From the NCBI RefSeq assembly GCF_932526225.1, contig NC_064043.1, forward strand, positions 8,299,501-8,363,500: a DNA stretch of 64,000 nucleotides. The letters are read 5' to 3'. Of this stretch, positions 1-10,900 are shown in pieces (the first letter of the stretch is position 1; every line of letters starts with the position of its first letter). A program made the translations under genes and the position numbers. The DNA comes from Nematostella vectensis (taxonomy: Eukaryota; Cnidaria; Anthozoa; Actiniaria; Edwardsiidae). The notes beneath the pieces were generated by a model, which worked only from the letters and a program-made list of their open reading frames with translations, ran no database searches and was not told the DNA's origin.

Positions 1-2655
1 ACGTCAACGTTACTCTCATTTCTATGTCAGCCCTGTTATCCACAATTTGCCTCTTTTGTTACCCCCTGCAGTCACTAACATCAACGTTACTCTCATTTCT
101 ATGTCAGCCCTGTTATCCACAATTTGCCTATCTTGTTACCCCTGCAGTCACTAACGTCAACGTTACTCTCATTTCTATGTCAGCCCTATTATCCACAATT
201 TGCCTCTCTTGTTACCCCCTGCAGTCACTAACATCAACGTTACTCTCATTTCTATGTCAGCCCTGTTTTCCACAATTTGCCTCTCTTGTCACCCATGCAG
301 TCACTAACATCAACGTTACTCTCATTTCTATGTCAGCCATATTATCCACAATTTGCCTATCTTGTTACCCCTGCAGTCACTAACATCAACGTTACTCTCA
401 TTCCTATGTCAGCCCTGTTATCCACAATTTGCCTATCTTGTTACCCCCTGCAGCCACTAACATCAACGTCACTTTCATTTCTATGTCAGCCCTGTTTTCC
501 ACAATTTGCCTCTCTTGTTACCCCCTGCAGTCACTAACATCAACGTTACTCTCATTTCTATGTCAGCCCTGTTATCCACAATTTGCCTATCTTGTTACCC
601 CTTGCAGTCACTAACATCAACGTTACTCTCATTTCTATGTCAGCCCTGTTATCCACAATTTGCCTATCTTGTTACCCCCTGCAGTCACTAACATCAACGT
701 TACTCTCATTTTTATGTCAGCCATATTATCCACAATTTGCCTATCTTGTTACCCCTGCAGTCACTAACATCAACGTTACTCTCATTTCTATGTCAGCCCT
801 GTTATCCACAATTTGCCTCTCTTGTTACCCCTTGCAGTCACTAACATCAACGTTACTCTCATTTCTATGTCAGCCCTGTTATCCACAATTTGCCTCTCTT
901 GTTACCCTTGCAGTCACTAACATCAACGTTACTCTCATTTCTATGTCAGCCCTGTTATCCACAATTTGCCTCTTTTGTTACCCCTGCAGTCACTAACATC
1001 AACGTTACTCTCATTTTTATGTCAGCCATTATTATCCACAATTTGCCTCTTTTGTTACCCCTGCAGTCACTAACATCAACGTTACTCTCATTTTTATGTC
1101 AGCCATTATTATCCACAATTTGCCTCTTTTGTTACCCCTGCAGTCACTAACATCAACGTTACTCTCATTTTTATGTCAGCCATTATTATCCACAATTTGC
1201 CTCTTTTGTTACCCCTGCAGTCACTAACATCAACGTTACTCTCATTTCTATGTCAGCCATATTATCCACAATTTGCCTCTTTTGTTACCCCTGCAGTCAC
1301 TAACATCAACGTTACTCTCATTTTTATGTCAGCCATTATTATCCACAATTTGCCTCTTTTGTTACCCCTGCAGTCACTAACATCAACGTTACTCTCATTT
1401 TTATGTCAGCCATTATTATCCACAATTTGCCTATCTTGTTACCCCCTGCAGTCACTAACATCAACGTTACTCTCATTTTTATGTCAGCCATTATTATCCA
1501 CAATTTGCCTCTCTTGTCACCCCCTGCAGTCACTAACATCTACGTTACTCTCATTTCTATGTCAGCCCTGTTATCCACAATTTGCCTCTCTTGTTACCCC
1601 TACAGTCACTAACATCAACGTTACTCTCATTTCTATGTCAGCCATATTATCCACAATTTGCCTCTCTTGTTACCCCTGCAGTCACTAACATCAACGTTAC
1701 TTTCATTTCTATGTCAGCCCTGTTATCCACAATTTGCCTCTCTTGTTACCCATGCAGCCACTAACATCAACGTCACTTTCATTTCTATGTCAGCCCTGTT
1801 TTCCACAATTTGCCTCTCTTGTTACCCATGCAGCCACTAACATCAACGTTACTCTCATTTCTATGTCAGCCATATTATCCACAATTTGCCTCTTTTGTTA
1901 CCCCTGCAGTCACTAACATCAACGTCACTTTCATTTCTATGTCAGCCCTGTTTTCCACAATTTGCCTCTCTTGTCACCTCCTGCAGTCACTAACATCAAC
2001 GTCACTTTCATTTCTATGTCAGCCATTATTATCCACAATTTGCCTCTCGTTATCCCTGCAGTCACTAACGTCAACGTTACTCTCATTTCTATGTCAGCCA
2101 TTATTATCCACAATTTGCCTCTCTTGTCACCCTTGCAGTCACTAACATCAACGTTACTTTCATTTCTATGTCAGCCATTATTATCCACAATTTGCCTCTC
2201 GTTATCCCTGCAGTCACTAACATCAACGTTACTCTCATTTCTATGTTAGCCCTGTTATCCACAATTTGCCTCTCTTGTCACCCTTGCAGTCACTAACATC
2301 AACGTTACTTTCATTTCTATGTCAGCCATTATTATCCACAATTTGCCTCTCGTTATCCCTGCAGTCACTAACGTCAACGTTACTCTCATTTCTATGTCAG
2401 CCATTATTATCCACAATTTGCCTCTTTTGTTACCCCTGCAGTCACTAACATCAACGTTACTCTCATTTTTATGTCAGCCCTGTTTTCCACAATTTGCCTA
2501 TCTTGTCACCCTTGCAGTCACTAACATCAACGTTACTTTCATTTCTATGTCAGCCATTATTATCCACAATTTGCCTCTCGTTACCCCTGCAGTCACTAAC
2601 ATCAACGTCACTTTCATTTCTATGTCAGCCCTGTTTTCCACAATTTGCCTCTCTT
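1..2655. repeat. 77-bp satellite array, about 34 copies, open at left edge
   Basis: Head-to-tail copies of a 76-77 bp unit containing a CTGCAG site, the segment CTAACATCAACGTTACTCTC and the segment TCCACAATTTGCCTCT. Copies differ mainly at three spots: CCCTGTTATCC, CCATATTATCC or CCATTATTATCC in the middle; CTCTTGTTACC, CTTTTGTTACC or CTCGTTATCC near the end; and one or two extra C before CTGCAG. Variants cluster, with CCATTATTATCC units grouped at about 1020-1500 and 2020-2600. All reading frames through the array are incidental. The array ends in unique sequence at about 2656 and begins before the window. Confidence 0.95.
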
Positions 2656-5179
2656 GGCACTACTGCTTTTATTTACCCGCTTGCACAAACAACTTAATCA
2701 CTTTTACTCCCCAGCTCTAACTTAAACATTACACGACCAATGTTTTTACCACTATATTAATGGGAGGATCCACTCCCCTCCCCCTCCCCCCACGCGGGGG
2801 TTTATTAAGGGCCTGTGTTTTGGTAAACTCTACTATAACATTTCCTACGTTACCCGCAATAGGCCTTGATACCACAAATATGCTTTCCTGTTCTCACCCC
2901 TCCCGCATTTTGGTTCTACCAAATTGGGTTCTGATTGTGATCGTAGGCTCTTACCGGTCAGCGGATCCGCTGTTTCACGCATTGAGTGACGCATAGCGAA
3001 GAGAGAGTGAGCGAAAGCACAAATCACTTAGGTCGCGTCTCTGTCAAAAGATATCTTTTATAATCCCTAGGCGCCCACAGAAAAGAAAGTCTGCAGAAAG
3101 ACGAGCATACGGGAAAAAAAGAACAAAAAACCAGAAAAAATGCCAAATAATATTATTCTCCAAAACTGGTAACAAACTTTGGTACAATATATGTAGCAGT
3201 ATTCCTTTCTCAAGAAGCCAAAGGAAAGAAGTATAATCTCTGTTTTTAATGTTTTTATATCTTGTTTTATGAGAAATTTAAGTGTGTTACCAGTTCTCAG
3301 ATTACATCGTGAATCAAGATATAGAACTTGAATTCTGATAAAGGAAAAAAAAGTAAAATGTTTTCTCGTCATTATGCTCTTAAGGGCATAATATAATTGG
3401 TCAGGTAGACAAAGAGTTATTAACAAAATAGGCCACATATAAAAAAAAAACACAGAAAATACTTTGGGTTTACTAAAACATAGTGAAATAACAAAAGGTA
3501 ACAAGTCTTGTCTTTGTCTTGTTGTCAGTCGAGCGAGGTTTCGCCAGCAATGCTTCATGTTAGTGCAATTTGCAAAGGGCTTAACAACTTTGCTTGGACA
3601 TGCGCTGGTTATAAATAAACCAAACATGTTTCTCTTAGACTTCCCTACATTAGACTGTGAAAACGAAGACTTACTCTTCAATAACCTGACCCTAACAATC
3701 AAATGGCATAAGAAACATTTTAAGGGCAGTTGGGGAATGTGAAATCCTGGACAATTTTTACAACACTAACCAACAATATGCACTGCTAGCAATAATAAAT
3801 ATGTATTTGAAAAATCAGCGAATGGGAAATCCTCTACAAAAAAAACCCCGAAGGTCAAGGCTGGAGTTGACTTTTTATTCTTAACTTCTCATCCCTGATA
3901 GTTGGCACTCATAGTACTTCTCGAACGGCTATTCCTTAAATGCTATTCGACATTTCCCCGGATAACGTTCTTTTAAATGTCTGAGCTACCGAAAGAATTA
4001 TCCGTAAACAGAAACCCCGAATCCGCTTTTCATGTGGGAAAATAGTCCGTTTCAAAAAGTTCGCTAAGGATATTGCAGATAAAAAATAAGATAATGAACG
4101 TTATGAACATAGGAAATACATTTACGAAAATAATTTTGAAATGAGAGAAAAGGGTGAGTTATCATAGCATATACTTTTGTTTGTTTTTGTGTTGTTACCG
4201 GGAGGCAGTAGCTGTGGCATTCTCCGGTAGCACACCTACGATCACAATTTGCTTTAGCAGCCTTCTCCTTGTGGTGACGGACCTTAACACGCTCCCAACA
4301 TCTCGCCACAGACTAAAAGCGGCAAGAAAGCAATCTAGCATGTCGCACAATAACTCATAACTTAAGGGTTCCGGACAGTGCTGAAAAATGCTTCAGGCTC
4401 ACCGGATCGCAAATAGTAACCCTCTTTTGATAGCATCACTGTGACGCTCTTAACTTTTTACTGTCATTAGCTTTACCGCAAATAAAGACAACCGTTTAAG
4501 CCTATATTGTTAACAAAATTATGCATTTTCCCTCTGGGGCCATCGAAATGATCGGACTGAAGTACCAAATGGTTAAAGCGTAGTATCTGATTTTAACATT
4601 GATTGCGTCAAGGTGATCAAGGTTAATTCCGTGTTGAATAACAGAAACTCAATCTTACCATTAGGGCCAGAGCAGCAGAGGATTTAATTCGCTTAGAACA
4701 ATGGAGACTTTATCTCGTGGGATGAGCAACTCATCGGCAATACATCATGTGGAGGGAATGTTCATCGCAATCCCGATTAAACAAGACAAAGATAAAGCAG
4801 GAAACTACAATGGTTAAAAAACCTATAAATCGATTCTGACCGAGTACTGTTAGCAGGGTTTGTATTACTTCGCGGCCACCCAAAAATAAATTCTAGACAT
4901 CCAAAAGACAGGAGAGTCGATTTCATGACTCTCATGAGTTTACTTGCAGCTGGTTTCGAAAAACAGACTTTGATCACTCGGGCGTCTTAAGTTTGTCTTA
5001 TTATTTTATTTTCAAAACCATATTTGCTTACTATTTCATCGATACTGTCATATTGAATTGTATACACAATTCTTTATAAGAAGAAAGACTAAATAATGAG
5101 AATGCACAATCGATAAGCTAAAGTGTGCTTTTAAAATCACACACTTGTGTATGACGTCCACGTTCACGGAAGAGTTTGT
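2656..5179. other. Intergenic; no convincing gene
   Basis: AT-rich sequence. A 211-codon minus-strand frame (3067-3702) and a 92-codon plus frame overlapping it (3464-3742) have no recognised domain, and neither has promoter or splice support. The only stretch that looks exon-like is the cysteine-rich minus-strand segment at 4198-4313, listed separately. Confidence 0.5.
4198..4313 (-). other. Candidate cysteine-rich exon, unassigned
   Basis: On the minus strand a TTTTAG acceptor is followed by an open segment that ends at a CCG-GTAACA donor. In one frame it reads with five cysteines, spaced C-x14-C-x3-C-x4-C-x3-C, including RCATGEC and SYCLP, plus a Lys/Arg-rich stretch before them. A second frame is also open, so coding status is unproven. 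No neighbouring exon was found, and I do not recognise the family. It could be an internal exon of an extracellular protein or chance. Confidence 0.2.
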
Positions 5180-5360
5180 ATACTTTAATGTTGCGCTGTG
5201 TTGGAAGATGTTGCTTTGCTGTTTGTATACTATAATGTTGCGGTGTGTTGGAAGATGTAGCTTTGCTGTTTGTATACTTTTAATGTTGCGCTGTGTTGGA
5301 AGATGTTGCTTTGGCTTTGTATACTATAATGTTGCGCTGTGTTGGAAGATGTTGCTTTGC
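5180..5360. repeat. Minisatellite, about 48-bp unit, 4 copies
   Basis: Four near-identical copies of a unit containing TGTATACTATAATGTTGCG and TGTTGGAAGATGTTGC. The array stops just before the CCAAT-box region upstream of the small ORF at 5526. Confidence 0.85.
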
Positions 5361-5387
5361 TCTAATTTATTAGAGCCCGCAGCTCCA

Positions 5388-5425
5388 AGCCAATGAGAGC
5401 GCGAGTAAATTGTAGCGAGCCAATC
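5388..5425 (+). promoter_or_regulatory. Two CCAAT boxes upstream of small ORF
   Basis: CCAAT motifs lie at 5390-5394 and 5420-5424 in locally GC-richer sequence, 102-136 bp upstream of the ATG at 5526. The spacing is typical of a proximal promoter. No TATA box is obvious. Confidence 0.35.
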
Positions 5426-5525
5426 AAAAGGAAGCAGAAAATTCCAATAAAATTCATTCAAACCGCTCGTCGCATCGCTTGCCGTCTGGTTGTGTTTTGA
5501 CAAATACAAAGCACTACAGGAAAAC

Positions 5526-5761
5526 ATGGCTGAGCACGACTCACAATCTTCTCAACTCGATGAGGAGGAGCTTAAAATAATGAAAGAAGATTCTGTTCCC
5601 AAAAATACTAAAAAAAAACACCCTGGGCGATGAAAAAGTTCACCGAGTGGTGCACGAAGCGAAGTGTTGAATGTGATTTTCACAGCATCAGCTCCTTGGA
5701 TCTTGGAGGCATTTTATATCGTTTCTATGCTGACCAAAGTATATTCAAAGGGAAAAAATGA
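5526..5761 (+). pseudogene. Frame-broken DUF3504/Crypton-like (ZMYM2/QRICH1/KIAA1958-type) N-terminal fragment
   Basis: The ATG at 5526 opens an acidic Ser/Glu-rich leader. At a run of nine A (about 5610-5618) the frame ends early, and the following sequence is open in another frame to a stop at 5759-5761. That second part shows TPWAMKKFTEWC and LGGILYRFYAD, which resemble the start of the core-binding region of tyrosine-recombinase-derived DUF3504 proteins (Crypton-derived ZMYM2, QRICH1 and KIAA1958 families). An AATAAA signal follows at 5765-5770. The catalytic recombinase half is absent. The A-run shift may be a real mutation or a homopolymer sequencing error. The family call rests on remembered motif resemblance only. 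Confidence 0.45.
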
Positions 5762-5770
5762 TTGAATAAA

Positions 5771-6440
5771 ATCCCGAAATCTTGACTTCATATTCTGTGG
5801 ATAAAAAATCCGAATACGAAATTTTCGCCACCGACTTTTTTTGCGATTTGTTTCTTTGTTCTCGGGTTGCTCTGGGTTCCGACTCCTACTCCGTCTCCTA
5901 AATATTAATTTTCAACTGTGGTGTGAAATTTACGACTGGTCAAGATCCAATGGTAAAAAAAATTACAAGTGAGTGAATAAAAGATTGATGAACGAATAAA
6001 TGAAAGTGTTCCATTATCAAACGATAAAACGCAACCAGCCGCCCTTAATAGCTTACAGGACACAGCTAGCCCCTATTATTTTAGTGAGAGCATTTAAGAG
6101 CTGCTTCGGAAACGGAACTGACTTCCTGTAAGTGGTGGTTTCATTGACGAGCGAGTGTAACGCATGTTATTATTCAGAAAAAATAGTGAATGATTAACCA
6201 AATGAAGAACGACGGAAAATGGTTAATAATTCACTGTCACTCACCAGTAGAATAAAAACAGTTAAATTAATTTAAAAAAAGAAACATTTACAATTAAAAA
6301 AAAACGCATTAAAAATAAAAATAAAAAAACACTCATTTCAAGTTTATTTTAGGCACTCGATCCCACGCTGTGTATTGGATCAAAAGCAACAAGCCTTGCG
6401 CTCGAAAAAACAAACAGACAGACAGAAAAATGACTTTGCA
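5771..6440. other. Intergenic; nothing recognised
   Basis: AT-rich sequence with several A-rich runs (6240-6330). No frame, repeat or structure could be supported. Confidence 0.5.
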
Positions 6441-6445
6441 TGGCC

Positions 6446-6594
6446 ATAGCAGGGTGTGGGGCACTGGGGGCACGGGCCCCCAAATATTTTCAAAAATTAT
6501 AAGAAAATGACCAGTAGGGGCGTGGCTGTGCTCCCCCATAATATTTTTTTAATATTTCTGTATTGTGCCCCCCCCCTCCGCTACAGACACTAAA
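6446..6594. mobile_element. Possible short inverted-repeat element
   Basis: TAGCAGGG at the left and CCCTCCGCTA at the right are loosely inverted, and the interior has G-rich then C-rich blocks, as in other MITEs of this window. No target duplication was found. Confidence 0.25.
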
Positions 6595-6810
6595 TGATAC
6601 AGAGAACGAGACTAAATGATACAGAGAACGACACTAAATGATACAGAGAATGACACTAAATGATACAGAGAACGACACTAAATGATACAGAAAACGACAC
6701 TAAATGAACGACACTAAATGATACAGAGAACGACACTAAATGATACAGAGAACGACGCTAAATGATACAGAGAACGACGCTAAATGATACAGAGAACGAC
6801 ACTAAGATAC
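6587..6810. repeat. 22-bp minisatellite, about 10 copies
   Basis: Tandem units of ACTAAATGATACAGAGAACG with small changes (GACGCTA, one shortened copy), ending in two degenerate copies of AAGATACAGACGCAGT. Confidence 0.9.
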
Positions 6811-7139
6811 AGACGCAGTACATTAAGATACAGACGCAGTGTATTGCGCAGGGAATCATTAAATCGCACATACACGAAAGCGCAACAAAAACATCTACGA
6901 ATAATTGTTGAAAATATTATTGGCTATGCTTGTTTTCCTTAAGATATAAAACCCCTGGGGGGGTAGGAGGGGGGTATTGACACTATGTAGGTTTCCGGTT
7001 TCGATTTTAGATGCCAATGTGAGTTGATATTGCTGGATTTTGCCATTTCTCCGATCGGGGTATCTCAGCTTCCCCGTTTTTTTCAACCTTGATAAAAAAA
7101 TATCTACTTAAACAATCTTCACCAGATAGGTCACACCTC

Positions 7140-7800
7140 TGTATACAACGGACACACCTTCATTAGACAGACACTCTATTCCAGACAGACACATCGGTAA
7201 GGTGGACACACATCTATCTAGAACAGACAGCTCAGTAAAACAAACACACATTAATACAAGACAGACACTTCACTAAGGTAGACACCCATCAATGCAAGAC
7301 ACACACTTCACTTAGGTAGACACCCATCAATACAAGACACACACTTCACTTAGGTAGACACCCATCAATGCAAGACACACACTTTACTTAGGTAGACACC
7401 CATCAATGCAAGACACACACTTCACTTAGGTAGACACCCATCAATGCAAGACACACACTTTACTTAGGTAGACACCCATCAATGCAAGACACACATTTTA
7501 CTTAGGTAGACACCCATCAATGCAAGACACACATTTTACTTAGGTAGACACCCATCAATGCAAGACACACACTTCACTTAGGTAGACACCCATCAATGCA
7601 AGACACACACTTCACTTAGGTAGACACCCATCAATGCAAGACACACACACTTCACTTAGGTAGACACCCATCAATGCAAGACACACTTTACTTAGGTAGA
7701 CACCCATCAATGCAAGACACACACTTCACTTAGGTAGACACCCATCAATGCAAGACACACACTTCACTAAGGTAGACACCCATAAATACAAGACAAGTAA
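7140..7800. repeat. 38-bp minisatellite, about 15 copies
   Basis: Units contain AGACACCCATCAATGCAAG followed by ACACACACTTCACTTAGGT. Copies are nearly identical in the core (7265-7760) and decay at both edges. The array lies downstream of the last recognised exon of the minus-strand bHLH-PAS gene and may be intronic to it. Confidence 0.9.
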
Positions 7801-7975
7801 TCCTTTAGAGAATTTACACCAGAAAGACACCTTAATAAAGCAGATACTTAATACTAGATCTCAATGCCAACACTAATTTATACTAGTCAGAAACCCGAAT
7901 AAAGTAGGCACACCTTGCCTTCTTTACAATTGTTGTGCAGATGTGCAGTAAATGAAATTGATGGAATGGACTTAC

Positions 7976-10900
7976 TGGACTCATGGAGTGCACCAAGCAT
8001 CTGTAAGTCTTCCATGTGAACATAGGTATATAGAGATGTTCCAAGCAGCTCACTCGGCCAGAAACCAGTTAGACGAATGGACCTATCAAGAATAATAAAT
8101 CAGAATGCATGCAAGTATTCACTATAATTCTTACGAATAAATACAAAAAGCCCAAATAGTCTTGTTTGTGAACCAGGAGAATGAATGCAATACACCAAAA
8201 ACTGGAATTTTTTGCTTTAATAAGACTTCTTCAGGGCAGACTAATAGAAAAATAGACAAATAGAAGTGCGTCTAATCGAGAGCAGTGCAGTTCAGATGTT
8301 ATCCAGTGCAAAAACTTGTAACAAAGTTGAATTACATAAGAAGGTGCGTACAGTATCTGAATAACTCATTGTCTAAATTACTGACAGACTGTCTGACTAA
8401 ATGATTGACTGATCAATCAATCAAACAATCAATAATTAGTTTATTACCGTCTCTCGCAGAAAGCCTGAAATACATGTGGTGTCAGCAACATAATTACAAA
8501 ATGGGTGTACAATTACAATAAATGAGAAGCATATTTACAAGAAACAAACTGACCAACTGGATGAAAGACAGATTGAATGAAATCGACTGAAAAGTACTCA
8601 CTTACTGTCTGTTTGTCCATCTGACTGTGTGAACATCTGTCTGTCTGTCTGTTTTTGCATCTGTGTCTGTCTGTGCAACTGTCCATTTGTGCATCTGCGT
8701 CAGTCTGTGTTTGTCTGTTTGTGCATCTGTCTATGTGCACCTATCTGTGTTTTCAGTTATCTGTCAATTTGTCTCTGATTGTGTGTGTGACTTACTGCGG
8801 GTCTACATAAAGGAACTTTCCATCCATAGTGTGCCGTGCATTGAATTCCACATTACAGCTTTCATTAAGGTCACTAAGTCTATGGTAGTCAGGGCTTGAA
8901 AGCAGACCAACAGCAACCAGAAAGTTGGTAATTCCAGGGACCTCACTTGACTTTTTACTGCTTACTACCTTCAAATTATCTGAAGAGAAACAAAAAAAAA
9001 AAACAGAATACGTTAATGATTCCAATCAGTGTGCAAACATTTGGTGGAGTTTTCAATATTACAAAGTGGCAAAGTTTGGTAGAGCCTTCAATATTACAAA
9101 GTGTGCAAAGTTTGGTGCTTGTAACTGAATGTAAGTAATCTATTTACATTCTTTGCTCCACTATCATACAGTAAACTTTAGGAGCATTATCTGTTATCAG
9201 TAGTATATGATAATATAATATCATTATAGAAAATCAATAATTAAAATTGCAAGGAATTCAGATGATATACAATTGCGCTTGGAAAATATTTACTGTGAAC
9301 TTTTTTCAAACAGCCTATAAGTGACAGTACTTCATATGACCAGGTATGTCCATCCAGAGATATCTAAAATCCCCCTTCAAACTTAATCAATCATCCTACT
9401 AATTGATATTAATAGTTATTGATAGAACTTGATGGTACGGCCCAGTAAGATATAATATTCTTGTGGTTTAGGCTATAGCAGTGATGACTAGAACATAATA
9501 ATCACATATAATTCACTATAGGCATAACAATTCAAAGACATTTTCATACTAGATAAGATGTGATGTCTGTCACGTTACAATAAAATGTCAACATAGTAGA
9601 CATGAAAAGCATGACACAATTTTATAATCATAACACAGTAAATGAAGACAGAATTTGTAGCTAACCGTCACTTGGGTCCACATAGCACATGCGAGCTCTC
9701 CTCTCCCAAAGTTAAACAGAAATTGTTGTTAAAACATTATTTGATGCAGCAATTTTTGCCAAATTCTAAATTCTGGAATTTTTAAAGCACTCTATAATGA
9801 CAAACGGACATTTAAAGATTTTTAGGAGCACAGTTTCAAAAATGTCTTCTTTTTCCCATATGATATATTTCGTTAAATATTCAAAACAATAACAAATATA
9901 ACAGGAATTGATGGCCCCAAGCACTTACTCTTGGCGTTAGGAGACTCACTGCTCTCCCAACAATTGCTATATCCACAAACATGAATTGGGCAATAACCAT
10001 CCTTGCCAAAACTCATTTGAATGTCAAATGTGTGTTTTTTAGGAAGTCTCTTTGAAGGTTGGAAATCTGAAAATATGATAAACAATTTTGATTTAGGACT
10101 AAAGCTCAATACAAGCACACAGTTTGTAGTTTTATTTTTAACAGAGGTTTTACATGTACATTGTACATAAGTTACACAACAACTATTTCTGCAAAGATTT
10201 TCTATGATACAGTACATTGTTGAATATTGTAAAAACTCCAATTGGAAAATAACACCAAAATTAAGTAATTCAAAAATAACCTGAAACTTAATAAATGTAA
10301 AAAAATTATAAACCCATTGAATTTTTAATTTTTTGCAGTTTTATTTCTTGATTTCATGACTCCCTCAGATAGACAAATGGGCTATTTTCAAAAACTTTTG
10401 GTAACTTACAAGCGTTCAAATGCAAATAGCAAATTACAAAGAGAGATCCAGTAAAAGCTTTTATTGGAAACTGGGTAAAATAGGGAGGTTTTTTTCTAAA
10501 TTGCTAGATTACCTGACAGCATTTGATTTTACCTCAGGTACTGTAAGTGGTTGATTGCATGAATTGAATCCTTCTTGGGGGTTGGTACAGTATCTGTGTT
10601 TGTTCTGTATCACCACTTACCACTGGCATCTATGTGAACTATCACAGGCTCCGGGTCTTCTGAAAGTTTATTGAAAACTAAGTTTCTGTCATCAGGATGA
10701 ATTAAGTCCAAGAAATTCTTTCCAATGACTTCTTCCTACAACAAAAGCCTTTTTGTAAGATAGAGACACAACAACCACTTATAAACAACTTTCCCTTTGC
10801 TGTAAATACATAAAAGATAACTTAAAATAATATCAATAACATAACATGATATTATTGATGGAAATCTACTGATTTTTATACTGAAGTTCGAAGCAGTTTT

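Noticed and set aside
1-2655. CRISPR-like array and repeated TTATCCACA (bacterial DnaA-box sequence)
   Set aside because: Whole 77-bp units repeat without unique spacers, and the DNA is clearly eukaryotic. The DnaA match is coincidental.
3067-3742. 211-codon minus and 92-codon plus overlapping ORFs
   Set aside because: No recognisable domain, no splice or promoter context, and the hydrophobic A/T-rich composition is expected of chance frames.
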